A stretch of DNA of 64,000 nt from Hyphomicrobium sp. (GTDB lineage Bacteria; Pseudomonadota; Alphaproteobacteria; Rhizobiales; Hyphomicrobiaceae): assembly GCF_003987855.1 (NCBI RefSeq), contig NZ_RXIZ01000022.1:3567-67566 (forward strand), written 5' to 3'. Under the pieces are notes generated by a model. That model was not told the DNA's origin, ran no database searches, and saw only the letters and a program-made list of their open reading frames with translations. The position numbers and the translations under genes were made by a program. Positions 8,744 to 17,208 of this stretch are shown here, piece after piece (position 1 is the first letter of the stretch; each line of letters begins with the position of its first letter).

Positions 8744-10018
8744 TCAATACGGGCTTTTCGAAAGCACACAAGCAAACTGGCTGCTCGGTGCGAGGCGCAT
8801 CCGGACCTGAATTGCATTGGCAAGCCGCTGAAGCCCCGGACCGGGCCTGCCAGCGTTGCGGACCAACGGGTTAGGCAGCGAAACGGCCAGGCGGGCGGCC
8901 TCGCGCGACGAGAGCTCGCGGGCGGATTTGGCGAAATGGTATTCGGCGGCCGCGCCGACGCCGAAGATCCCCGGCCCCCACTCGGCGATGTTGAGGTAGA
9001 CCTCCATGATCCGTCGTTTTGGCCAGACGAGTTCCATAAAGTATGTGAGCGGCAGCTCGATGGCTTTGCGCACATAGCTCTTGGATGGCCAGAGAAAGAG
9101 GTTCTTGACGACCTGCATGGAGATCGTGCTGCCGCCGCGCGTGCGCCCATCGGTATTCTCGATGGCCTCTTCAATGGCGTCGAGATCGATGCCAGCGTGC
9201 TGGCAGAAGCGGCCGTCCTCACTGACGAGTACGGCACGGACGACGTTGGGCGATATCTCTTCAATCGGCACCCACGTCTGCGTCATACCCTCGCCCGTGA
9301 TCCAGTTCTGCAGCATCAGCATCGAGGCGGGCGGATTGACGAAGCGATAGGCGACGATCAACGCCAGCACGACAGCGAGCCACGCGATCACGAGCCAGAC
9401 AGCAAGCTTTAGGACGCGCTTGGCAATTGATCCCCAATTGCGCGACGGCAGTGGCGGCGGCTGAGCGGGTGAGGCATCCGGCCTCAGCGCGCGTTCAATC
9501 TGCATGCCGTCGAAGTCGGGCTGAGATGCCGTTTCGAAGCGCGGCTCGAACATGCGTTGCGGAATGGTATGCCCGAGGTCGCGGGGTGCCGCAGCGGTCG
9601 GCACCGGCAGGACAAGTTCGCGGATATCGACGGGGCCGGCCGGCCTGATTTCGGTTGGGGCGCGGGGCGGTTCGGCATCGGAAGATTTTGAACGGGACGA
9701 TGCTTCCGCATCGATCGCGGCGAACACGTCGTCGGGATTGGAAACCTCGGCGGCAGGCGCTCCAAGCGGCGCGGGCGGCGATAGGTCTGGAGAACTAGGC
9801 CGATCGTCTGTGCTCGCGCCATCTGACTGCTGAACGAAGGCGCGGGCGGGCAGGGGTCGCGGCGGCGGGTGATCGAAGCCCCAAAGCAGGGGGGCCCGCC
9901 CGAGAGCCGTACTCTCGACCGATTGGGGTGCTGGCGGCGCGGCAGATAACCCAGATGTCTCTTCCGGCCGATCCATGCTTTGCTTCAGTTGCTGGCGTTG
10001 TGATACCGCGTCGGCCAT
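8744..10018 (-). CDS. mtgA: monofunctional peptidoglycan glycosyltransferase MtgA with long N-terminal extension
   Basis: A 424-residue protein whose C-terminal half (about 205-415) is a GT51 transglycosylase that polymerises lipid II into glycan strands at the inner membrane. The catalytic Glu lies in SEDGRFCQHAG, followed by RGGSTISMQ and KRRIMEVYLN. One membrane anchor precedes the domain (VLKLAVWLVIAWLAVVLALIV). The first about 200 residues are Pro/Ala/Ser-rich, have low complexity and are predicted cytoplasmic; typical MtgA proteins are near 230-250 residues, so this extension is unusual. Start 10018 (MADAVSQ) was chosen over 10108 because the latter would run into the divergent ispA ribosome-binding site. 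The exact start is uncertain. Confidence 0.9.
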   Translation of the reverse strand: MADAVSQRQQLKQSMDRPEETSGLSAAPPAPQSVESTALGRAPLLWGFDHPPPRPLPARAFVQQSDGASTDDRPSSPDLSPPAPLGAPAAEVSNPDDVFAAIDAEASSRSKSSDAEPPRAPTEIRPAGPVDIRELVLPVPTAAAPRDLGHTIPQRMFEPRFETASQPDFDGMQIERALRPDASPAQPPPLPSRNWGSIAKRVLKLAVWLVIAWLAVVLALIVAYRFVNPPASMLMLQNWITGEGMTQTWVPIEEISPNVVRAVLVSEDGRFCQHAGIDLDAIEEAIENTDGRTRGGSTISMQVVKNLFLWPSKSYVRKAIELPLTYFMELVWPKRRIMEVYLNIAEWGPGIFGVGAAAEYHFAKSARELSSREAARLAVSLPNPLVRNAGRPGPGLQRLANAIQVRMRLAPSSQFACVLSKSPY

Positions 10019-10079
10019 ACCGCCAAACCATGGCCATGTTGAGCGGCGGTTAGTCACCCTCGGGGGAGAGCATAAGGCA

Positions 10080-10985
10080 GTGTCACAGTTTCTTGTCCAG
10101 CTTGGCAACGCGGCAACAGTCGTCGAAGCCTATTTGACCACCGTTCTGGCCAAGCAGGAGAGCGAAGGAACGCCGCCCCGTCTGGCCGAAGCGATACGCC
10201 ACGCCGTTCTGGGCGGCGGGAAGCGTTTCCGGCCGTTCCTCGTGTTGCATAGCGCCGCCTTGTTCGGCGCCTCGCCGGAAGCTGCCCTGCCGGCAGCAGC
10301 GGCGATCGAATGCATCCATTGCTATTCTCTTGTCCATGACGATCTGCCGTCGATGGACAATGATGAGCTGCGGCGCGGACGGCCGACCGTATGGAAGGCC
10401 TACGACGAGTGGACGGCAATCCTCGTCGGCGACGCGCTACAGGCCTTCGCATTCGAACTGGTGGGAGCCCCGGACACCAACAGCGACGCGCGCGTGCGGG
10501 CGGATCTGGTTCATGTGCTGGCGGTCGCGTCGGGTGCCGTCGGCATGGTCGGCGGCCAGCAGCTCGATCTTGAAGCTGGCAAGCTTGCCGGTCAGCCGGC
10601 GCCGACGATCGCGAGCATCATGCGGCTGCAGGCCATGAAGACAGGCGCGCTCATCCGGGCCGCGTGCGAGATGGGCGCCATCGTTGGCGGCGGCACGCCG
10701 GATGAACGGGCAGCGCTCCGGACATACGGCGAGCACCTCGGCGCGGCGTTCCAGATCAGCGACGATTTGTTGGATGCTGAAGGGTCAAGCGCCGAGACCG
10801 GCAAGGCGACCGGAAAGGACGCGGCCGCAGGCAAAGCAACGCTGATCGGGATGCTTGGCATCAAAGAGGCGCGTAGCCACCTCGACCATTCGATCGCGGC
10901 GGCTATCGCAGCCCTCAACGTGTTCGGTGATAAGGCCGAACCTCTCGCCGATGCCGCGAAGCTCATGGGCCGTCGCGACAGCTAG
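10080..10985 (+). CDS. ispA: polyprenyl synthetase, probable farnesyl/geranylgeranyl diphosphate synthase
   Basis: A 301-residue trans-prenyltransferase that extends dimethylallyl diphosphate with isopentenyl diphosphate. The first Asp-rich motif reads DDLPSMDND and the second DDLLD; GGGKRFRP near residue 45 binds the homoallylic substrate. The two extra residues within the first Asp-rich motif are typical of bacterial IspA-type FPP synthases, though product length cannot be fixed from sequence alone. I chose GTG 10080, preceded by GGGGGAGAG, because it gives the normal family length; the ORF track starts at 9975 inside divergent mtgA. It is functionally linked to ispG in this window (isoprenoid precursor supply). 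Confidence 0.9.
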   Translation: MSQFLVQLGNAATVVEAYLTTVLAKQESEGTPPRLAEAIRHAVLGGGKRFRPFLVLHSAALFGASPEAALPAAAAIECIHCYSLVHDDLPSMDNDELRRGRPTVWKAYDEWTAILVGDALQAFAFELVGAPDTNSDARVRADLVHVLAVASGAVGMVGGQQLDLEAGKLAGQPAPTIASIMRLQAMKTGALIRAACEMGAIVGGGTPDERAALRTYGEHLGAAFQISDDLLDAEGSSAETGKATGKDAAAGKATLIGMLGIKEARSHLDHSIAAAIAALNVFGDKAEPLADAAKLMGRRDS

Positions 10986-11001
10986 CGAGAGGCGAAGAGG
11001 C

Positions 11002-11667
11002 TTACCAAAATTTGTAGTTCAGACCGACGCGGACGGTCTGGAAGTCGTCGTTGATGCGATAGCCGCTGGACAGCTTCTCATCGCCGAAGCCCAGATACAG
11101 GTATTCGGCCTTCATGCTCCAGTTCGGTGCGAACGCCCATTCGACGCCGCCGCCAGCTGCGTAGCCGACCTTGGTATCGTTGTCGCGGAAGGTCAGCCCG
11201 CCGACATCAACCTTGTTGTCGAAGTCGGCCACCGCGAGACCGCCGGTGCCGTAAATGAGGAGCGATCCGGCGGTGAAGCCGAGACGGCCGCGAACGGTCG
11301 AGAACCAGTTGACGTTCGAATGCGCCGTCGCATCATCGAAGGGATTGTAAGCGCGGCCGCTGATGTCTGCAGCCTGGATGTCGCCTTCCAAACCGAAGAC
11401 GAAGCGATCACGCTGCCAGTTGTAGCCGAGCTGACCGCCGCCGAAGCCGCCCTCTGGCTCGGTGAAGGTCGAGTTGGACCAGCCATAGCCGCCGTTGATA
11501 CCGATGTAGGCGCCCTGCCAAATCGAAGGCGTCCCGTACACGACTTCCGCTGACGGCGGCGGCGAATACGGCTGATACGGACCGAGATCCGCGGCCCAAG
11601 CGCTCCCGCTTGCAGTCAACGCGAGCACAGCTCCGCCCAGAAGGGACTTCGTGAATTGAGATGTCAT
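11002..11667 (-). CDS. outer-membrane beta-barrel protein (Omp25/Omp31 type)
   Basis: A 221-residue protein with a clear signal peptide (MTSQFTKSLLGG...SAWA, cleaved before ADLG), a short Pro/Tyr-rich linker and an eight-stranded barrel with alternating aromatic/polar residues. Typical segments are WQGAYIGINGGYGW, GGQLGYNWQRDRFVFGLEGD and the C-terminal VGLNYKFW, whose terminal aromatic residue is the outer-membrane assembly signal. This is the Omp25/Omp31 porin-like family common in Rhizobiales; it has a structural role rather than a specific transport role. The gene stands alone and converges on ispA with only 16 bases between the stops. Confidence 0.9.
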   Translation of the reverse strand: MTSQFTKSLLGGAVLALTASGSAWAADLGPYQPYSPPPSAEVVYGTPSIWQGAYIGINGGYGWSNSTFTEPEGGFGGGQLGYNWQRDRFVFGLEGDIQAADISGRAYNPFDDATAHSNVNWFSTVRGRLGFTAGSLLIYGTGGLAVADFDNKVDVGGLTFRDNDTKVGYAAGGGVEWAFAPNWSMKAEYLYLGFGDEKLSSGYRINDDFQTVRVGLNYKFW

Positions 11668-11860
11668 TTTGTGAACCCCGTAACTCTAGGCCAGCGGCCC
11701 AATCGTACGCCCTAACGCCAACAACCCAATTGGGGTTCCAGTTGGACAATTTCGATGCGCAAACCGATACGCTGGTATGCATGACAGCCGAACGTGGCTG
11801 AGTGGTTTCTGAAATGCCCTAATAAGGGGTGGATACTAATAACGCGTTGATTGAACGCAA

Positions 11861-13183
11861 TCAGACGCGTGCCGCTAATCCACTTTTATCTGAATTGAAC
11901 TTTAGTTTTCGCGCGATGCGCCGATCACGAAGTTTAAGAAGCGGTAATATCCAGTGCGCGAGTTTAATCTCGCGGCGCGCTTTTTCCGGATCGACGAGAT
12001 GCGATGTCGGCAGTTTTTGCGTGAACGAGCTTTCCATCAGCGTGCCGAGCGGAAGCTCCAACTCGTCCTGCAACAGGATCATGCGCGCGTAGAGGTCGGA
12101 CAACGGTGTGATCAGACGGCCGAAGCCATTGCGCGCTTGCGCCCAGCCAACGAGATACAAGCCGCGTGCGCCGGGAGGAAATGCACCGCCATAAACTTGC
12201 ACGACGTTGTTCTTCACCGACACCAGCCCTTCGGGCAGGAACGGGAATGTCGTTTTGAAGCCCGTTGCCGCGACGATCATTTCGTAGGTGCCGGTGGTGC
12301 CGTCCACGAACGTCACTGTTTGACCATCGACGTGATCGATGCCGGGGCGCGGCTTCACGCGGCCTAGCCGAATGGCATTCAACAGCTCGGTTCCGAATGC
12401 CGGGTGGCGCTCGAAGATTTTATGATTGGGACGTTGCAAACCGTAGCGGCGGTAATCGCCAATGGTCAGCGCGATGATGGATTTCAAAAGTGCGCGCTGC
12501 ATGAAGATCGGCAAACGCCACAACGGAATATCGGTCAACGGCCGGCCGAGAAACGTCTTGGGCAAATACCAATAGCCCGATTGCAGGCTGATATCGCAGG
12601 AATTGCCGAAGCGTCCCGCATCGCATGCCATGTCGACACCGGAGTTGCCGCCGCCGATGACGAGCACACGCTTGCCTTGGATCTGTTCGGGACCGACGTA
12701 ATCCTTCGAGTGTAGGATCTCACCGCTGAACGTGCCCTGGAAAGTCGGATAGTTCTTGTCCCAGTGATGGCCGTTGCAGACGACGACCCCTTTGTACGTG
12801 CGCTCCTCACCGTCCTCGAATTTCACTGCCCAACGGCCTTGGGCATCCGGCGCGGCAGACACGACCTTCTTGTTGAACTCCGCGGACGCGTAGAGACCGC
12901 GGTCGTTGGCGTAGGCGGTCAGATAACTCAACATCTGATCGGCGGACGGGAAATCAGGAAAGTCGTCGGGCATCGGGTAGTCGGTGTATTCCGTCGCCTT
13001 CTTCGACGAGACGATATGGGCCGACCGATAGACGCCGTGCAGCCAGTTGCCGCCGACGCCCGGCGCCGAGTCCACGAGATCGAAGGGAATGCCGCGCCGC
13101 TTCATCGCTGCGGCCATCGCCAATCCGACCGGACCTGCGCCGATGACGATGTGGCGCTCGAGCGTGCTAATACCTTCGCTCAT
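11861..13183 (-). CDS. flavin-containing monooxygenase
   Basis: A 440-residue FAD/NADPH-dependent monooxygenase. The FAD-binding Rossmann motif is VIGAGPVGLAMAAAM at the N-terminus and the NADPH-binding motif is VIGGGNSGVDMA near the middle. Between them FSGEILHSKDY fits the FMO fingerprint FxGxxxHxxxY. ATGF near residue 305 is the usual end-of-domain signature. The family oxygenates soft nucleophiles (amines, sulfides) or ketones; the substrate cannot be assigned from sequence. The ORF track starts at 13300; MSEGISTLERH at 13183 has an AAGGA site and sits just ahead of the FAD motif. It appears monocistronic, with ispG on its 5' side on the same strand. Confidence 0.88.
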   Translation of the reverse strand: MSEGISTLERHIVIGAGPVGLAMAAAMKRRGIPFDLVDSAPGVGGNWLHGVYRSAHIVSSKKATEYTDYPMPDDFPDFPSADQMLSYLTAYANDRGLYASAEFNKKVVSAAPDAQGRWAVKFEDGEERTYKGVVVCNGHHWDKNYPTFQGTFSGEILHSKDYVGPEQIQGKRVLVIGGGNSGVDMACDAGRFGNSCDISLQSGYWYLPKTFLGRPLTDIPLWRLPIFMQRALLKSIIALTIGDYRRYGLQRPNHKIFERHPAFGTELLNAIRLGRVKPRPGIDHVDGQTVTFVDGTTGTYEMIVAATGFKTTFPFLPEGLVSVKNNVVQVYGGAFPPGARGLYLVGWAQARNGFGRLITPLSDLYARMILLQDELELPLGTLMESSFTQKLPTSHLVDPEKARREIKLAHWILPLLKLRDRRIARKLKFNSDKSGLAARV

Positions 13184-13395
13184 TCTCAGAAATTCCTTGG
13201 TGGCGGATGCTATTGCACCCATCAGCAACGCTTCCCGACTGAGGGGGTTCATCGGGAGCGTATTGGTCAGCCGCTTCGATACATCATTGACGGACCGCAA
13301 TGCGAGCGCTGGAACGTCGCAAACGCCGCATCGGAACGGCGTGCTTCCATCAAATGCTTAAGAAATATGGTATTCTGCGGCAGCGCGCGGATCAA

Positions 13396-14661
13396 TTATT
13401 CCGCCGCTTCCCCGCCAGCCAAAGCGTTCGCGCCGAAACGCCGGGCAATGTAATCCTCGACGATCGCCTTGAAGTCGCCGGCGATGTTGGGCCCACGCAG
13501 CGTCATGGCTTTTTTCCCGTCGATGAAAACGGGCGCGGCCGGCGACTCTCCGGTGCCCGGCAGCGAAATGCCGACGTCGGCGTGCTTGCTTTCGCCGGGG
13601 CCGTTCACGATGCAGCCCATGACGGCAAAGTTCAGCGTCTCGACGCCAGGATACTGCGTTTTCCAGTCGGGCATGCGATCGCGGATCATGTCCTGGATGT
13701 CGCGCGCGAGTTCCTGGAAAACAGTCGATGTCGTGCGTCCGCAGCCGGGGCAGGCGGCGACAACGGGCACGAACGAGCGCAGGCCCATGGTCTGCAAAAG
13801 TTCCTGCGCGGCGCGGACTTCCTGCGTGCGGTCGCCGCCCGGTTCCGGCGTCAGCGAATAACGGATCGTGTCACCGATACCTTGCTGCAGCAGAATGCCA
13901 AGCGCGGCAGAGGATGCGACAATACCTTTGGAGCCCATGCCCGCTTCGGTCAGGCCCAGGTGGAGCGCGTAGCGGCTGCGATCGGCGAGCATGGCATACA
14001 CGGCAAGCAGGTCCTGAATCGATGAGACCTTGCCAGAGACGATGATCTTGTTGGCTGGAAGGCCCATCTCTTCGGCACGCTGCGCCGACATCAGGGCCGA
14101 CTGCACCATCGTCTCGTGCATGACGCTGCGTGCGGGCTTGGGCTCGGCGGCCTTGGCGTTTTCGTCCATCAGGTGCGTGAGGAGTTCGGCGTCGAGCGAG
14201 CCCCAGTTCACACCGATGCGGACCGGCTTGTCGTGCTTCATCGCCATGTCGATGATGGCGCCGAACTGCTTGTCCTTCTTGTCCTTGAAGCCGACGTTGC
14301 CCGGGTTGATGCGATATTTGTCGAGGGCTTCGGCGCAATCGGGATTTTCGCCGAGCAACTTGTGGCCGATGTAATGAAAGTCACCGATAAGGGGAACGTC
14401 GACGCCGCGCTTGCGCAGCTGGTCGCGAATGTGGGGAACGGCTTTGGCCGCTTCATCGCGATCAACCGTGATGCGCACGAGTTCGGACCCTGCGCGCGCG
14501 AGATCAGCGACCTGTTTGACGGTAGCGGCGATGTCGGCCGTGTCCGTGTTGGTCATCGATTGAACGACCACCGGCGCGCCGCCGCCAACCTGCACGCTTC
14601 CGACGCTCACCGCGATGGTCTGGTGGCGTGGTTTCATCGTGATGCTGTCGCTGTGCAACAT
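13396..14661 (-). CDS. ispG: 4-hydroxy-3-methylbut-2-en-1-yl diphosphate synthase IspG (GcpE)
   Basis: A 421-residue enzyme of the methylerythritol phosphate pathway that converts methylerythritol cyclodiphosphate to HMBPP using a [4Fe-4S] cluster. The cluster ligands are visible as CPGCGR and GCIVNGPGE in the C-terminal domain. The N-terminal TIM-barrel part starts with the conserved [22 protein letters not shown] region. The start has GGAAAGG upstream. It follows znuB by 33 bases on the same strand, so read-through from the zinc operon is possible, although no functional link is expected. Confidence 0.96.
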   Translation of the reverse strand: MLHSDSITMKPRHQTIAVSVGSVQVGGGAPVVVQSMTNTDTADIAATVKQVADLARAGSELVRITVDRDEAAKAVPHIRDQLRKRGVDVPLIGDFHYIGHKLLGENPDCAEALDKYRINPGNVGFKDKKDKQFGAIIDMAMKHDKPVRIGVNWGSLDAELLTHLMDENAKAAEPKPARSVMHETMVQSALMSAQRAEEMGLPANKIIVSGKVSSIQDLLAVYAMLADRSRYALHLGLTEAGMGSKGIVASSAALGILLQQGIGDTIRYSLTPEPGGDRTQEVRAAQELLQTMGLRSFVPVVAACPGCGRTTSTVFQELARDIQDMIRDRMPDWKTQYPGVETLNFAVMGCIVNGPGESKHADVGISLPGTGESPAAPVFIDGKKAMTLRGPNIAGDFKAIVEDYIARRFGANALAGGEAAE

Positions 14662-14694
14662 CGTATAGCCTTTCCGATCCCAGTGGCCCGAGTT

Positions 14695-15498
14695 CTAGCG
14701 CGCTGTGCGGCTTGCCGCCAGCAGCGATATGGCGGCGATTGTGCACAGCGCTATGACGATGCTGGGGCCGCCGGGCACGTCCGTCGACAAAGACAGCCAA
14801 AGGCCGAGAATAACGCCCAGAATGGCCACTGCCGCGGCAAGGACAGCCATCCGCTCGGGGGTTGTGGATAGTGGCCGTGCGGCAACGGCGGGGACGACGA
14901 GGAACGCCATCACGAGCAGCACGCCGACGATTTTCATGGCAACCGCGATGACGACCGCGAGCAGGAGATCGAACAGCGCACGCGGGAGACGTGGGTTTAT
15001 GCCCTCGGCCGTTGCAAGATCCTCGTGCAGCGAAAGGCGGACGAGCGGTTTCCACAGGAAGACCATGGCTGCGAGCACAGCAACGCCGCCGGTATAGATC
15101 CAAACGAGGTCGGTGCGCGTCACCGCGAAAACGTCGCCGAAGAGATAGCTCATCAGGTCTATGCCCGGGCCCTTCACGAGCGAGATGGCGGCGATGCCCA
15201 GCGCGAGGGTGGCGTGGTGCATCAGGCCCAGGGCGGAGTCGAGCGGCACCGTCGACTGGCGCTGAAGCAAAGTCAGCACTGCTGCCGCGACGATCGCCGC
15301 CAGGATCACAGCCAACGTCAGATCGACGCTCGCTGCTAATCCAAGGGCAACTCCCAAGAGCCCGGCCTGCGATAACGTTTCGCCGACATAGGACATGCGC
15401 CGCCAGACGACGACGCAGCCGAGCGGCGCGGCGACGATGGCGAGCCCTAGAGCGGCGAAAAATGCGCGCCAGACGAACGGATCGGGCCAGCTCTGCAC
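14695..15498 (-). CDS. znuB: zinc ABC transporter permease ZnuB
   Basis: A 267-residue ABC-3 family permease with about eight membrane segments. Typical features are GCVVVWRRMSYVGETLSQAGLLGVALG near the N-terminus, HHATLALGIA, and the VGVLLVMAFLVVPAVAARPL stretch. It forms the membrane channel for zinc (or manganese) uptake. The start codon is GTG immediately after the znuC TGA, indicating translational coupling. Its order zur-znuC-znuB under one promoter fits a zinc-repressed high-affinity uptake operon. The substrate-binding protein ZnuA is not adjacent and is not in the window. Confidence 0.93.
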   Translation of the reverse strand: MQSWPDPFVWRAFFAALGLAIVAAPLGCVVVWRRMSYVGETLSQAGLLGVALGLAASVDLTLAVILAAIVAAAVLTLLQRQSTVPLDSALGLMHHATLALGIAAISLVKGPGIDLMSYLFGDVFAVTRTDLVWIYTGGVAVLAAMVFLWKPLVRLSLHEDLATAEGINPRLPRALFDLLLAVVIAVAMKIVGVLLVMAFLVVPAVAARPLSTTPERMAVLAAAVAILGVILGLWLSLSTDVPGGPSIVIALCTIAAISLLAASRTAR

Positions 15499-16392
15499 TC
15501 AGGCCTCGCGGTCGGGCAGGGAGGCGCCACCAAGAGGTTTCGCTTCGCCCGTCAGATCGTGCCGATGATCGTGATGGTGGCGATAGACGCCGAGTTTGGT
15601 GGCCGCCAGTGGTCCGAAGATGCGGGCGTAGGATTCGTGCTGCGAGACGTCTTCGGGTTTGCCCGAGCAGCAGACATGACCGTTGAGGCAGATGACGCGA
15701 TCGCTGCGGGCCATGACCACATGAAGGTCGTGAGAAATGAGAAGCACGCCGAGCCTGTGCTTGGCGCGAAGGCGGTCGATGAGATCGTAGAGGTCGGCCT
15801 CGCCCGAGAAATCGACGCCGCTCGCCGGTTCATCGAGGATCAGCAGGTTAGGCCGGCGTAGAAGCGCACGGGCGATCAATACGCGCTGCGTTTCGCCGCC
15901 TGAGAGTTTCGAGAGTTGCTGATCGAGGGTGCGCGATGCGCCGGTCTCCTCCAATGCCGACTTGATCTCCCTTTGCTTCGCTGCCGCCCCGAGCGCCAGG
16001 AAGGAGCCGACTGTCATCGGTATCGTGGAATCGACGTCGAACCGCTGCGGGACGTAGCCGATGCGGGTCGAGGCAGGCTTTACGATCGTCCCCTGCGACG
16101 GCGCCTCGATGCCGAGAAGGAGGCGGACAAGCGTCGTCTTGCCCGCGCCGTTCGGGCCGATGAGGGTGACGATCTCACCCGGCAGGACGTCCAGATCGAC
16201 GTTCGACAGGACCTCGCGATCGCCGCGCTTCATCGCGACGCCACGCGCAGAGATGAGGGTGCCCGCCGGTATCGGCGGCGCGCCCGGCTGCGCATGCGCA
16301 TGGTCGTGGCGATGCCCGCAGCTGCACGGCGTCGCGTCCGTCGCGACGAGATGACCCGAGGGGGGCTTCAGGTTTGGGTCAAGGGCAGACAA
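15499..16392 (-). CDS. znuC: zinc ABC transporter ATP-binding protein ZnuC, His-rich ends
   Basis: A 297-residue ATPase with Walker A GPNGAGKTT, signature LSGGETQRV and Walker B LLILDEPASGVD. Both ends are metal-binding-like: the N-terminus carries CSCGHRHDHAHA and the C-terminus YRHHHDHRHD, consistent with zinc handling or sensing. The ORF track starts at 16545 deep inside zur. I choose TTG 16392 because it lies 13 bases past the zur stop, has CCGGAGAG just upstream and keeps the Cys/His segment. A later start would drop that segment. It couples with ZnuB; Zur repression is likely because all three genes share an operon. Confidence 0.88.
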   Translation of the reverse strand: MSALDPNLKPPSGHLVATDATPCSCGHRHDHAHAQPGAPPIPAGTLISARGVAMKRGDREVLSNVDLDVLPGEIVTLIGPNGAGKTTLVRLLLGIEAPSQGTIVKPASTRIGYVPQRFDVDSTIPMTVGSFLALGAAAKQREIKSALEETGASRTLDQQLSKLSGGETQRVLIARALLRRPNLLILDEPASGVDFSGEADLYDLIDRLRAKHRLGVLLISHDLHVVMARSDRVICLNGHVCCSGKPEDVSQHESYARIFGPLAATKLGVYRHHHDHRHDLTGEAKPLGGASLPDREA

Positions 16393-16405
16393 TAAACTCT
16401 CCGGA

Positions 16406-16897
16406 TCAGGCGGGGCGATGCGCGGCGCAGTCGTGGCAGGTGCCTGAAACTTCGACAAAGCGGACGCGGGTGTTGAACTCCGCGCCCGAGGCCGCGGTGT
16501 CGATCGCGCGGAAGATCTCGTCGCCGTCGACTTCCTGGACGGCACCGCACTTTTCGCAACTTAGAAAAATCGGCGGCCGGCCGGTGCGCGGCTTATCCAT
16601 GCGCCGGCAGGCAAAGTAGGCGTTCTTGCTTTCGAGGCGATGGACCACTCCGGCCTCGAGCAGCGCGTCGAGCGCGCGATAGACTGAGATGGGAGCGAGC
16701 CGCGTGCCCTTCTTGGCCAGTCGATCCAGCACCTCGTAGGCGCCGACGCTCGCTCGCGTGGCAGCGATCTCCTCGAAGACCTTGCGGCGGAGCTCGGTGA
16801 AGCGGATGTTCTTTTCGGCAAAAATCGCGGTGGCCTGTTCGAGCGACGTCTTGAGACGTTCTTTTGCTCCCAGGTCTTCGGCTGCGTTCGCTACCAT
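16406..16897 (-). CDS. zur: Fur-family zinc uptake regulator Zur
   Basis: A 163-residue Fur-family repressor. A winged helix spans about residues 20-90 (RRKVFEEIAATRASVGAYEVLDRL). Structural zinc Cys pairs are seen as CEKCG and CHDCAAH, and the sensory site is probably supplied by nearby His/Cys/Glu residues. The zinc rather than iron assignment rests on the operon with znuC and znuB. MVANAAED at 16897 was chosen, with AGAGGA upstream, rather than the longer ORF at 17017. Zinc-loaded Zur would repress its own operon. Confidence 0.92.
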   Translation of the reverse strand: MVANAAEDLGAKERLKTSLEQATAIFAEKNIRFTELRRKVFEEIAATRASVGAYEVLDRLAKKGTRLAPISVYRALDALLEAGVVHRLESKNAYFACRRMDKPRTGRPPIFLSCEKCGAVQEVDGDEIFRAIDTAASGAEFNTRVRFVEVSGTCHDCAAHRPA

Positions 16898-16961
16898 GAC
16901 AGTCCTCTTTCGGCCGACCGGAGGCGAAGTGCGATCGGACCTTGGAACTTCCACCCCGCCG

Positions 16962-16977
16962 GACGATATAACATGTC
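16962..16977 (-). promoter_or_regulatory. possible Zur box upstream of zur-znuCB
   Basis: GACATGTTATATCGTC (reverse strand), about 65 bases before the zur start, contains the ATGTTATA core of known Zur boxes. The dyad is imperfect, so this is a candidate only. Confidence 0.4.
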
Positions 16978-17208
16978 GGGTTGGGCGGCTATTCGGTTCA
17001 AGGGGCCGCATGCCCAATTTATCCCCGCGCGGTTTTCACACGGTAGAATGCGTCGTTGTTGGCTGGAAGAAGGGCGAACCTCAACAGATCTTCATCGGAT
17101 GAGCACAATTCGTCTTATTTCCGCCGCCAATTGGCCCGCTGGGCCGCGCAATTTTAACCATAGCGGCCAGCGACTTGCCGGCCGTATTAGGCTGGGATCG
17201 ACGACACG

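Noticed and set aside
16393-16545. upstream ATG start of znuC at 16545
   Set aside because: It would overlap zur by 140 bases and adds a Ser/Arg/Pro-rich leader that is a frame-shadow of zur.
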